Origin: an uncultured Burkholderiales Genera incertae sedis bacterium
Lineage (GTDB): Bacteria; Pseudomonadota; Gammaproteobacteria; Burkholderiales; Eutrophovitaceae
Length of the DNA: 5,663 bases
Reading direction: 5' to 3'
NCBI GenBank assembly: GCA_905479505.1
Contig: CAJQMS010000119.1
Coordinates: forward strand, 1-5,663
Position numbers and translations under genes: made by a program. This document shows positions 1 through 5,663 of this stretch, in pieces. Numbering within the stretch: position 1 is the stretch's first letter; every line of letters begins with the position of its first letter. Below the pieces are notes generated by a model that was not told the DNA's origin, ran no database searches, and was given only the letters and a program-made list of their open reading frames with translations.

Positions 1-189
1 CCTCCGATGTGGCAGACGGTCTCTCATGTGAATCCGTTTTTTTATTTAATTGATGGGTTTCGTGCTGGATTTTTCGGACGACCTGATGTGCCGCTTGAGC
101 TCAGTATTTTCGTTGTCTCAATGGTAACTGTGTTTTTGTCGTTGGGGTGTTTTTCACTTATTCGGAGTGGTTATAAACTCCGAGGTTAA
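1..189 (+). CDS. ABC-2 type transporter permease, C-terminal fragment (start outside window)
   Basis: Only the last 62 codons are present; the frame is open to the left edge, so the ATG at 7 is internal and not a start. The visible part reads PPMWQTVSHVNPFFYLIDGF and then RAGFFG, which matches the region before the last membrane helix of YadH-like ABC-2 permeases. A hydrophobic stretch at fragment residues 35-54 (SIFVVSMVTVFLSLGCFSLI) is the likely last transmembrane helix, followed by a short basic cytoplasmic tail (RSGYKLRG). The protein should sit in the inner membrane with an ATPase partner encoded upstream; the substrate cannot be told from this fragment. In betaproteobacteria a YadG/YadH-type ABC pair commonly precedes the BolA-murA-his block, which supports the call. 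The next gene follows after 16 bases, suggesting one transcript. Confidence 0.8.
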   Translation, partial: PPMWQTVSHVNPFFYLIDGFRAGFFGRPDVPLELSIFVVSMVTVFLSLGCFSLIRSGYKLRG

Positions 190-205
190 TTAGGATTCTA
201 AAGCT

Positions 206-442
206 ATGGTTTCTCCAGATGATATTAAAGGTTATATCCAAAGTTCGTTGGATTGCAGTCATATTTCTGTCGTTGGTGATGGACAGCATTTCGAAGCTGT
301 CATTGTGAGTTTGGCTTTTGATGGGAAAGGTCGCCTACAGCGGCATCAGATTGTTTATGCCGCTTTGGGTGATCGTATGAAAAGTGAGATCCACGCGTTA
401 TCTATGAAGACACTCACTCCATCTGAGTGGGAAGAGCAGTAA
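206..442 (+). CDS. BolA/IbaG-family small protein
   Basis: The 78-residue product has the length and motifs of the BolA fold. GDGQHF carries His28, and EIHALSMKTLTPSEW near the C terminus carries the conserved His63. It resembles E. coli IbaG (YrbA) more than BolA itself, and IbaG also lies immediately upstream of murA. Family members bind [2Fe-2S] clusters together with monothiol glutaredoxins and act in iron-sulfur trafficking or acid/stress responses; that role is inferred here. Cys17 is present, but whether it binds metal is unknown. The ATG at 206 is preceded by AGGA at 192-195, ten bases upstream, a plausible ribosome binding site. The stop lies 6 bases before murA, so co-transcription and perhaps translational coupling with murA are likely. 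No signal peptide or membrane segment is seen, so it should be cytosolic. Confidence 0.88.
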   Translation: MVSPDDIKGYIQSSLDCSHISVVGDGQHFEAVIVSLAFDGKGRLQRHQIVYAALGDRMKSEIHALSMKTLTPSEWEEQ

Positions 443-448
443 ATCACA

Positions 449-1705
449 TTGGAAAAATTGGTTATTGAGGGGGGGGTTAAGCTTCACGGGGAAGTTGAGG
501 TGTCTGGTGCAAAAAATGCAGCCTTACCCATTCTTTGCGCAAGTCTCCTGACTGCGGATAGCGTCAAAATTCGAAATTTACCTCATTTGCAAGACGTAAC
601 AACGATGTTGACGCTTTTGGGGCATATAGGCGTCGACGTCGAGTTAGACGAAAAAATGGGTGTTGTATTACGTGCCGCTGAGTTAAATCGCTTGCAAGCA
701 CCGTATGAGTTGGTAAGAACGATGAGGGCTTCTGTGCTGGTTCTGGGCCCGCTGGTGGCTCGTTATGGTAAAGCTCGAGTTTCCCTGCCGGGCGGATGCG
801 CAATAGGACAAAGGCCTGTCGACCAGCATATCAAGGGGCTCGAGGCGATGGGTGCCCGTGTAAAAATTGAACAGGGGTATCTGTCCGTAACCGCCGATGG
901 GTTGGTTGGCGCAGAGATTGTTTTCGATCTTGTAACGGTCACTGGAACAGAAAACCTCATGTTGGCTGCAACTTTGGCCGATGGTGTCACTACCTTGCGA
1001 AATGCAGCTCAGGAACCAGAAGTTTTGGACCTGGCGGTATGTTTGATTGGAATGGGTGCGAAAATCTCTGGCGCCGGCACCGATACAATCAAAATCGAAG
1101 GAGTCGCCTCGCTGCATGGGTTTGATCATCCAGTTATGTTCGACCGAATTGAAGCTGGTACTTACATGACAGCCGTGGCTGCAACGGGTGGTGAGTTATT
1201 GCTTAAGGGTGCAAACGTAAACGTTATCAGTTCGCTAGTATCCAAGCTCACAGGCTCCGGAGCCTCAATCCATTTTGAGGGCGATCAACTATTAGTGACC
1301 GCACCTAATAGACTGAACCCGATAGACATAAAGACGGCGCCTTATCCCGGGTTTCCAACTGATATGCAGGCTCAGTTTATGGCGCTTAATACAATTGCAA
1401 ACGGAACAAGTACAGTTTCGGAGACAATTTTTGAAAACAGATTCATGCACGTACAAGAATTGAACCGTTTAGGGGCAAAAATTGAAATTCAAGGTAACAT
1501 GGCGGTCGTGAAGGGTGTTTCGTCCCTGACCGGGGCAGAAGTTATGGCTACAGATTTGCGCGCCTCGGCCGGTTTAGTCATTGCCGGCTTAATTGCGGCG
1601 AATGAGACAACGATAGGCCGAATATATCACTTGGATCGCGGTTATGAGCGTATAGAAGAGAAATTTGGCCGCTTGGGAGCAAAAATTAGACGTGTGTCAG
1701 GCTAA
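449..1705 (+). CDS. murA: UDP-N-acetylglucosamine 1-carboxyvinyltransferase MurA
   Basis: MurA transfers enolpyruvate from PEP to UDP-N-acetylglucosamine in the cytosol, the first committed step of peptidoglycan synthesis. The 418-residue length is normal. Visible active-site features are Lys22 in [13 protein letters not shown], Arg93 in RTMRAS, catalytic Cys117 in [12 protein letters not shown] with Arg122, general-base Asp305 in [11 protein letters not shown], Arg331 in ENRFMHV, Asp369 and Arg371 in TDLRASAG, and Arg397 in HLDRGYE. A Cys rather than Asp at 117 predicts the fosfomycin-sensitive type. Recurrent (M/L)GA(K/R)(I/V) segments at 134, 202, 341 and 409 reflect the internally repeated inside-out alpha/beta barrel. 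The start is TTG at 449, six bases after the preceding stop; family alignment (EKLVIEGG...) supports it. The nearest Shine-Dalgarno-like sequence, GGGAAGAG at 429-436, is 12 bases away and weak. A run of eight G (469-476) spans codons 7-10. Intact and probably essential. Confidence 0.97.
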   Translation: MEKLVIEGGVKLHGEVEVSGAKNAALPILCASLLTADSVKIRNLPHLQDVTTMLTLLGHIGVDVELDEKMGVVLRAAELNRLQAPYELVRTMRASVLVLGPLVARYGKARVSLPGGCAIGQRPVDQHIKGLEAMGARVKIEQGYLSVTADGLVGAEIVFDLVTVTGTENLMLAATLADGVTTLRNAAQEPEVLDLAVCLIGMGAKISGAGTDTIKIEGVASLHGFDHPVMFDRIEAGTYMTAVAATGGELLLKGANVNVISSLVSKLTGSGASIHFEGDQLLVTAPNRLNPIDIKTAPYPGFPTDMQAQFMALNTIANGTSTVSETIFENRFMHVQELNRLGAKIEIQGNMAVVKGVSSLTGAEVMATDLRASAGLVIAGLIAANETTIGRIYHLDRGYERIEEKFGRLGAKIRRVSG

Positions 1706-1740
1706 CGCGTAAATGTTTTGTTTTTGATTATTATTTTTTT
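1690..1740 (+). terminator. Possible weak intrinsic terminator at the end of murA
   Basis: ACGTGT (1690-1695) can pair with ACGCGT (1705-1710) as a six-pair stem with one G-U pair and a nine-base loop that includes most of the murA stop codon. It is followed by a T-rich stretch with runs at 1716-1719, 1721-1725 and 1734-1740. The stem is short and the T-runs are interrupted, so it may only attenuate, or do nothing. Its position at the border between the cell-wall gene and the histidine genes is what makes it plausible. The remainder of this 53-base spacer is AT-rich. I see no convincing promoter with both boxes and no histidine-rich leader peptide. Confidence 0.25.
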
Positions 1741-1746
1741 AAAACT

Positions 1747-1753
1747 GAGGTGA
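1747..1753 (+). promoter_or_regulatory. Strong Shine-Dalgarno sequence of hisG that decides its start
   Basis: GAGGTGA is a seven-base match to the complement of the 16S rRNA 3' tail. It lies five bases before the TTG at 1759 and overlaps the in-frame GTG at 1750. A ribosome bound here would use the TTG, so the longer GTG reading frame is very unlikely to be the true start. Confidence 0.8.
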
Positions 1754-1758
1754 TTACT

Positions 1759-2412
1759 TTGGCTAAGTCTGGTGGTTTTGTCACGATGGCCCTGTCGAAA
1801 GGGCGTATTCTTGAAGATACCTTGCCCTTCCTGAGGGGGATGGGCATTGAGCTAATTGACGACCCTGAAAAGTCACGAAAACTCATTGTTGAGACCTCAG
1901 ACCCGAAATTGCGAATCATTATTGTGCGGGCGAGTGACGTGCCTACTTATGTGCAAAGAGGTGCTGCGGAGCTGGGAGTTGCTGGTAAAGATGTGCTTAT
2001 TGAAAACGATAGTGAGGGCTTACTTGAGCCGTTAGATCTAAAAATCGCTCAATGTCGTTTGATGGTCGCAGTTCGCGAGGGAGTGGACTATGAAGCATTG
2101 ATAAATTCGGGGAGTCGTCTTCGTGTCGCTACCAAGTACGTTAAGGCTGCTCGTGATCATTTCGCGAACAAAGGCGCACAAGTTGATTTAATTAAACTTT
2201 ATGGATCGATGGAACTCGCACCTTTGGTGGGATTGGCCGATGCGATTGTCGACTTAGTTTCAAGCGGAAAAACGTTAAAAGCCAACAAACTAGTGGCCGT
2301 TGAAGAAGTGCAACAAATAAGCTCGCGCTTGATTGTTAGCTCGGCGGCACTAAAATTAAAGCATAAACTGGTACAACCGATCATCGACGCTTTTGAGCGA
2401 AAACTAAGGTAA
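1759..2412 (+). CDS. hisG: ATP phosphoribosyltransferase catalytic subunit, short form HisG
   Basis: HisG condenses ATP with PRPP to N1-phosphoribosyl-ATP, the committed and normally feedback-controlled step of histidine synthesis. Read from TTG 1759 the protein has 217 residues. Visible motifs are [15 protein letters not shown] (11-25), [10 protein letters not shown] (56-65), GVAGKDVL (73-80), [17 protein letters not shown] (145-161) and the PRPP-binding segment [16 protein letters not shown] (161-176). It ends soon after the catalytic domain and lacks the roughly 80-residue C-terminal regulatory domain of the long form, so it should work as a hetero-octamer with HisZ, which is not in this window. 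The start is chosen because GAGGTGA sits five bases upstream; alternatives are GTG 1750, which overlaps that site, and ATG 1786, which leaves almost no residues before ALSKGR. It is the first his gene of the cluster and is followed 13 bases later by hisD. Confidence 0.95.
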   Translation: MAKSGGFVTMALSKGRILEDTLPFLRGMGIELIDDPEKSRKLIVETSDPKLRIIIVRASDVPTYVQRGAAELGVAGKDVLIENDSEGLLEPLDLKIAQCRLMVAVREGVDYEALINSGSRLRVATKYVKAARDHFANKGAQVDLIKLYGSMELAPLVGLADAIVDLVSSGKTLKANKLVAVEEVQQISSRLIVSSAALKLKHKLVQPIIDAFERKLR

Positions 2413-2425
2413 TTGAAGAGGTAGC

Positions 2426-3721
2426 ATGATTAAGATTTTAAAGAGCAGAGAGTCGGGGTTTGATCGGCAATTGACAGAAACGCTGGCATTCGAAGAAAAC
2501 TCTGCCTCGGCTGTTGAGGTGGTTGTGGATGAAATATTGGCGCAGGTCCGCATGCATGGCGACTCTGCGCTAATTGAGTTAACCAATAAATATGACAAGA
2601 CCGCGCTGAGCTCGATAGATGACGTTACGGTGCACAGTTCGGATTTGGATTCCTTTGTAGAAACTGTCGACGACGACGTGATTAAAAAGCTTACAGAAGC
2701 TGCCGCGCGAATAGAGAATTATCATCAGAGACAAGTTCAGAGTTCATGGTCGTTCACCGATGAGTTAGGTAACCGTCTGGGCCAAAAGGTCAGCGCGTTA
2801 GCTCGAGTTGGACTCTATGTGCCTGGAGGGAAGGCAGCTTACCCATCTTCAGTTTTGATGAATGCAATCCCTGCCCGGGTAGCAGGCGTCAAGGAGGTTG
2901 TTATGGTGGCTCCTGCACCTAACGGTGTCCTGAATCCTGTTGTTTTAGCGGCGGCGCAGATCGCTGGCGTTGATCGAGTATATAAGGTTGGTGGCGCGCA
3001 AGCGATTGCGGCGCTTGCATATGGAACTCAGACGATTGATAAGGTGGATAAAATTGTAGGACCGGGTAATGCGTACGTCGCGCTCGCGAAGAAAAAAGTT
3101 TTTGGTGCGGTTGGTATCGATATGATTGCAGGGCCATCAGAAATTTTAATTATTTGTGATGGAAAGACGGACCCTGATTGGGTTGTGATGGACCTTTTTT
3201 CTCAGGCGGAGCATGATGAGTTGGCGCAGTCGATTTTAATTTCAAATGATGAGGTGTTTCTGAATCTTATACAAAAAAGGGTTACAGAGCTGTTACCCCA
3301 GATGCCTCGCCGAGCCGTGATTGAAAAGTCTTTGCGAGACCGTGGTGCCTTAATTCTCGTTGATAACCTAAGTGAGGCTTGCGAAATCGCTAACCGCATT
3401 GCCCCTGAACATCTTGAACTCTCCGTTGAAGAGCCAAGACCGTTAATTGAAAAAATAGAGAATGCCGGTGCGATTTTTATAGGAAAATTCACGTCTGAAG
3501 CGTTAGGTGATTACTGCGCTGGACCTAATCATGTATTGCCAACATCGGGTACGTCGCGTTTTTCTTCTCCACTCGGTGTGTATGACTTTCAAAAGAGAAC
3601 AAGTTTAATCGAGGTTAGCGAATCAGGCGCTCGTGAGCTAGGCTCGATTGCGGCTAAACTTGCCCGAGAGGAGGGACTTGAGGCTCACGCTCGATCTGCT
3701 GAAAAGAGATATCAGCCATGA
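2426..3721 (+). CDS. hisD: Histidinol dehydrogenase HisD
   Basis: HisD oxidises L-histidinol through histidinal to L-histidine using two NAD+ and a zinc ion, the last two steps of the pathway, in the cytosol as a homodimer. The 431-residue length is typical. Motifs in order are [18 protein letters not shown] (129-146), [17 protein letters not shown] (185-201), [14 protein letters not shown] (209-222) and [10 protein letters not shown] (232-241). Zinc ligands by family comparison are Gln260 and His263 in FSQAEHD, Asp362 in [10 protein letters not shown] and His421 near the C terminus; catalytic Glu328-His329 lie in IAPEHLEL. All expected residues are present, so the enzyme should be active. 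The ATG at 2426 has GAGG at 2418-2421, four bases upstream. The gene ends in an ATGA overlap with hisC, which points to translational coupling. Confidence 0.97.
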   Translation: MIKILKSRESGFDRQLTETLAFEENSASAVEVVVDEILAQVRMHGDSALIELTNKYDKTALSSIDDVTVHSSDLDSFVETVDDDVIKKLTEAAARIENYHQRQVQSSWSFTDELGNRLGQKVSALARVGLYVPGGKAAYPSSVLMNAIPARVAGVKEVVMVAPAPNGVLNPVVLAAAQIAGVDRVYKVGGAQAIAALAYGTQTIDKVDKIVGPGNAYVALAKKKVFGAVGIDMIAGPSEILIICDGKTDPDWVVMDLFSQAEHDELAQSILISNDEVFLNLIQKRVTELLPQMPRRAVIEKSLRDRGALILVDNLSEACEIANRIAPEHLELSVEEPRPLIEKIENAGAIFIGKFTSEALGDYCAGPNHVLPTSGTSRFSSPLGVYDFQKRTSLIEVSESGARELGSIAAKLAREEGLEAHARSAEKRYQP

Positions 3722-4785
3722 GTCGTTTTTGGAGTGATGTTGTTAGCAAACTTAGTCCCTATGTGCCTGGCGAGCAGCCTTCCAATCCGGAGGTTATCAA
3801 GTTAAATACCAATGAGAGCGCCTTCAGTCCCAGTGAGCGAGTGATTGAAGCCATCTCCAACTGTGTTGGAGATGATTTGAGACTCTACCCTGACCCTCAC
3901 TCTTTAACCTTGAGGCGTGCTATTGCCTCTGTCGAGGGCCTAAGTTCGGATAATGTTTTTGTAGGGAATGGGTCAGATGAGGTGTTGGCCCACGCTTTTC
4001 GAGCTTTGTTTAAGCGAGATCAGTCGATCTTATTTCCTGATATTACCTATAGCTTTTATCCAAGTTATTGCCGATTGTTTGACTTGTCCTATCAGGAAAT
4101 CGCGCTAGATCGTGATTTTATGGTTGACGTTGAGAACTACCCAAAAAAGAATGGTGGAGTCATAATTCCTAATCCGAATGCGCCTACAGGAATAGACTTA
4201 GGACGAAAATCAATTCGGAGGCTATTGGAACGACAGAGTGACCAGGTCGTTATTATCGACGAAGCTTACGTTGATTTTGGCGCCGATACAGCGGCTATTT
4301 TCATCGAAGAGTACCCGAATCTTTTGGTAACTCGTTCGCTTTCAAAGTCTCATGCCCTTGCTGGGTTACGTGTGGGTTACGCGTTAGGCCACGTGGACTT
4401 AATAGAGGGTATGCATAGAGTGAAGGATAGCTTTAACTCATATCCTGTCGACCGGTTGGCTAGTGCAGGTGCGATCGCTGCGATTCAGGATCAAGATTAT
4501 CTCGATAGAATTCGCGTTGAAACTGGCCGAAATCGAGATAGATTGACGTCAGGACTAACCGCATTAGGTTTTTCGGTTTTGCCATCAGCGGCAAATTTTG
4601 TGTTTGTGCACCATAAACGAATCGCTGCGACGACACTCAATGAGGAACTTCGTAAGATGAATATTCTTGTTCGACATTTTGCTCGACCAGATCGAATAGA
4701 GGGATACCTGAGGATCACAGTTGGTTCTGAAGCGTCGATTAACCAGCTGCTGGATAAATTACAAATCATCTTTGCACGGCAGTGA
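3718..4785 (+). CDS. hisC: Histidinol-phosphate aminotransferase HisC
   Basis: HisC is a PLP-dependent fold-type I aminotransferase that converts imidazole-acetol phosphate plus glutamate to histidinol phosphate and 2-oxoglutarate. The 355 residues match the family length. Visible features are Tyr57 in LRLYPDPHS (the Tyr that contacts PLP phosphate across the dimer), GNGSDE (83-88), Asn154 in PNPNAPTG, Asp181 and Tyr184 in IIDEAYVDF, the Schiff-base Lys210 in [17 protein letters not shown] with Arg218, and substrate-carboxylate Arg332 in YLRITVGS. One oddity is [11 protein letters not shown] (30-40), where relatives usually have NTNENPYGPSP. The start overlaps the hisD stop (ATGA) and has only a weak purine-rich AAGAGA at 3704-3709. 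A perfect 10-bp inverted repeat lies inside the gene. Related aminotransferases (Cobalamin CobD, aromatic) are less likely given the his cluster. Confidence 0.96.
   Translation: MSRFWSDVVSKLSPYVPGEQPSNPEVIKLNTNESAFSPSERVIEAISNCVGDDLRLYPDPHSLTLRRAIASVEGLSSDNVFVGNGSDEVLAHAFRALFKRDQSILFPDITYSFYPSYCRLFDLSYQEIALDRDFMVDVENYPKKNGGVIIPNPNAPTGIDLGRKSIRRLLERQSDQVVIIDEAYVDFGADTAAIFIEEYPNLLVTRSLSKSHALAGLRVGYALGHVDLIEGMHRVKDSFNSYPVDRLASAGAIAAIQDQDYLDRIRVETGRNRDRLTSGLTALGFSVLPSAANFVFVHHKRIAATTLNEELRKMNILVRHFARPDRIEGYLRITVGSEASINQLLDKLQIIFARQ
3852..3874 (+). repeat. Perfect 10-bp inverted repeat inside hisC
   Basis: CATCTCCAAC (3852-3861) is followed by the three-base loop TGT and its exact reverse complement GTTGGAGATG (3865-3874). 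It lies about 135 bases into hisC and encodes ISNCVGD in the reading frame. No T-run follows, so it is not a typical terminator. In mRNA it could form a stable hairpin that affects translation or decay, but function is inference and chance remains possible. Confidence 0.6.
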
Positions 4786-4831
4786 TGCGCATTATTCGTA
4801 TAGAATAGCGCAATCTTTTGACATATTTTTT
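4784..4831 (+). terminator. Hairpin with T-runs in the hisC-hisB gap; terminator- or attenuator-like
   Basis: In the 63-base gap, GCGC (4787-4790) and TATTC (4793-4797) pair with GAATA (4803-4807) and GCGC (4808-4811). The stem has nine pairs, a two-base AT bulge on the left and a GTATA loop (4798-4802). GAT (4784-4786) can extend it with ATC (4813-4815) if A4812 bulges out. TTTT (4816-4819) and TTTTTT (4826-4831) follow downstream. This resembles an intrinsic terminator, but the first T-run starts five bases after the core stem and is interrupted, and termination here would cut hisB and hisH off from the upstream genes. Partial attenuation, an RNA processing point or protection of the upstream message are alternatives. 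Confidence 0.45.
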
Positions 4832-4848
4832 AGTTTTAACCAATTCGT

Positions 4849-5439
4849 ATGGAAAGAATAGCTTCAGCTGAAAGAAACACGCTCGAAACCCGTATCCGGG
4901 TGGAGATCAATTTAGATGGTGTCGGTAGGTCGGACATTAGTACTGGAATTGGTTTTTTCGATCACATGCTTGATCAGATCGCTCGACATGGCTTGTTCGA
5001 CTTGACCATCAAGGCAGAGGGAGATCTGCACATTGATACACACCACACGGTTGAGGACATTGGTATCACGTTGGGTCAGGCATTTATGAAAGCACTTCCT
5101 GATAAAAAGGGAATTGTAAGATACGGGTTCTCCTATGTTCCGCTCGATGAGGCTCTTACCAGAGTGGTGGTGGATTTATCTGGGCGGCCTGGCTTGGAGT
5201 ATTCTGTCCCGTATGTTCGTGGTCGAATTGGAGACTTTGACGTTGACGTGATTCGTGAGTTTTTCCAGGGGTTCGTTAATCATGCCGGCGTTACTCTGCA
5301 TGTGGACAACCTGAAGGGTATTAACGCACACCACCAATCTGAGACGGTTTTTAAAGCCTTCGGACGTGCTTTGCGTGTAGCAGTGGCAGCTGACGAGCGA
5401 AGCGCTGACTCCATCCCGTCAACCAAGGGGCAACTCTAG
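4849..5439 (+). CDS. hisB: Imidazoleglycerol-phosphate dehydratase HisB, monofunctional
   Basis: HisB removes water from imidazole glycerol phosphate to give imidazole-acetol phosphate, using a di-manganese site in a 24-subunit cytosolic assembly. The 196 residues correspond to the dehydratase domain alone; the N-terminal histidinol-phosphate phosphatase domain of enterobacterial HisB is absent. Metal-binding motifs are complete: His39 in [16 protein letters not shown] with His65, His66 and Glu69, and NAHHQSE with His161, His162 and Glu165. The C terminus IPSTKGQL is typical. The start is the first ATG after an in-frame stop (4837-4839) and gives the usual N terminus ([17 protein letters not shown]). 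No Shine-Dalgarno sequence is visible upstream, where the leader is T-rich. It is separated from hisC by 63 bases with a hairpin and followed by hisH after 17 bases. Confidence 0.96.
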   Translation: MERIASAERNTLETRIRVEINLDGVGRSDISTGIGFFDHMLDQIARHGLFDLTIKAEGDLHIDTHHTVEDIGITLGQAFMKALPDKKGIVRYGFSYVPLDEALTRVVVDLSGRPGLEYSVPYVRGRIGDFDVDVIREFFQGFVNHAGVTLHVDNLKGINAHHQSETVFKAFGRALRVAVAADERSADSIPSTKGQL

Positions 5440-5456
5440 CCAGTTGACTGATAAAA

Positions 5457-5663
5457 ATGGCTCTGGTCGTAGTGGTTGATTATGGAATGGGCAATCTGCG
5501 TTCGGTAGAGAAAGCTCTTATCCACCTAGGAACAAATGACGAAATTAAAGTTTCTAGCAATCCCGATGATATTGAGCAAGCCGATAAAATTGTTTTTCCA
5601 GGGCAAGGGGCAATGCCGGATTGCATGAAAGAGCTCAAAGCTAGAGAACTGGTAGAGCCGATC
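5457..5663 (+). CDS. hisH: Imidazole glycerol phosphate synthase glutaminase subunit HisH, N-terminal part (cut by window end)
   Basis: The first 69 codons are visible and open to the right edge. HisH is a class I glutamine amidotransferase that hydrolyses glutamine and channels ammonia to HisF, which makes imidazole glycerol phosphate and AICAR. The fragment starts MALVVVVDYGMGNLRSVEKA, the typical first strand and helix (VDYGMGNLRS), and contains the oxyanion-hole segment FPGQGAMPDCM (47-57). The catalytic Cys of the nucleophile elbow and the His-Glu pair would lie beyond the edge. The ATG at 5457 is the first possible start after the in-frame stop at 5445-5447; no clear Shine-Dalgarno sequence precedes it. 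The gap to hisB is 17 bases, consistent with the same transcript. hisA and hisF would be expected next. Confidence 0.95.
   Translation, partial: MALVVVVDYGMGNLRSVEKALIHLGTNDEIKVSSNPDDIEQADKIVFPGQGAMPDCMKELKARELVEPI

Noticed and set aside
564..1129. Antisense open frames opposite murA (up to about 148 codons)
   Set aside because: They lie wholly opposite a well-conserved gene, show no recognisable motif and have the patchy composition expected from shadow frames.
1252..1265. 14-bp perfect palindrome AGGCTCCGGAGCCT in murA
   Set aside because: A palindrome of this length is expected by chance about once in a few windows of this size. As a hairpin it would have only five pairs, and the residues it encodes are ordinary MurA sequence.
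1706..1758. Histidine-rich leader peptide or attenuator before hisG
   Set aside because: The spacer has no run of CAT/CAC codons and no short open frame resembling a his leader.
2998..3018. Inverted repeat GCAAGCG/CGCTTGC in hisD
   Set aside because: The seven-pair stem with a seven-base loop falls in the conserved [12 protein letters not shown] coding segment and is explained by codon use for alanine-rich sequence.
2919..3492. Antisense open frames opposite hisD
   Set aside because: They are fully covered by intact HisD with all its motifs; the encoded sequences look like no known family.
4472..4480. GCGATCGC octamer in hisC
   Set aside because: It resembles the cyanobacterial HIP1 repeat, but I noticed only one copy and the genes are betaproteobacterial in type.
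4799..4806. TATAGAAT as a -10 box in the hisC-hisB gap
   Set aside because: The nearest -35-like sequence (TTGCAC at 4772-4777) is 21 or more bases away, and the sequence is already part of the hairpin loop and arm.
4818..4823. TTGACA, a perfect -35 box before hisB
   Set aside because: No acceptable -10 box lies 16-18 bases downstream (CCAATT, CAATTC or AATTCG). A start there would also leave almost no leader before ATG 4849.
1..5663. Novel accessory system, mobile element, CRISPR array or tRNA/rRNA gene
   Set aside because: Every stretch longer than 63 bases is covered by a conserved housekeeping gene; I saw no transposase, terminal repeats, direct-repeat array or RNA gene signature.

Overview
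The window reads as an ordinary, densely packed chromosomal stretch of a betaproteobacterium, most likely Burkholderiales-like, with a moderate G+C content (mid to high 40s percent by eye, not computed). The assignment rests on gene order (ABC-2 permease, BolA-family gene, murA, hisG, hisD, hisC, hisB, hisH, all on the plus strand). It also rests on protein details I recall as typical of that class: the short HisG, the MSRFW...YVPGEQP start of HisC, the PGQGAMPDCM oxyanion segment of HisH, and a BolA protein with GDGQHF and EIHALSMKTLTP. This is recognition from memory, not a database search.

Layout. Positions 1-189 hold the C-terminal end of an ABC-2 type transporter permease. Positions 206-442 encode a small BolA/IbaG-like protein. 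Positions 449-1705 encode MurA, the first committed enzyme of peptidoglycan synthesis, starting at TTG. After a 53-base AT-rich spacer the histidine cluster begins: hisG (1759-2412, TTG start preferred), hisD (2426-3721), hisC (3718-4785, overlapping hisD by ATGA), a 63-base gap with a hairpin and T-runs, hisB (4849-5439), and the first 69 codons of hisH (5457 to the window end). No gene-free stretch exceeds 300 bases; the two largest gaps are 53 and 63 bases.

How the genes work together. HisG condenses ATP with PRPP (step 1). HisH is the glutaminase half of the IGP synthase that makes imidazole glycerol phosphate. HisB dehydrates that product, HisC transaminates the resulting imidazole-acetol phosphate, and HisD performs the last two oxidations of histidinol to histidine. 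The remaining cluster genes (hisA, hisF, hisI, hisE) would be expected just past the right edge. Two functions are predicted to lie elsewhere in the genome: HisZ, needed by short HisG, and a histidinol-phosphate phosphatase, because HisB here has only the dehydratase domain.

I found no novel system, mobile element, CRISPR array or RNA gene. The points worth a second look are small. They are a bulged hairpin with T-runs in the hisC-hisB gap, a perfect 10-bp inverted repeat inside hisC, an eight-G tract at the start of murA, a possible weak hairpin across the murA stop, and start-codon evidence that moves hisG to a TTG.
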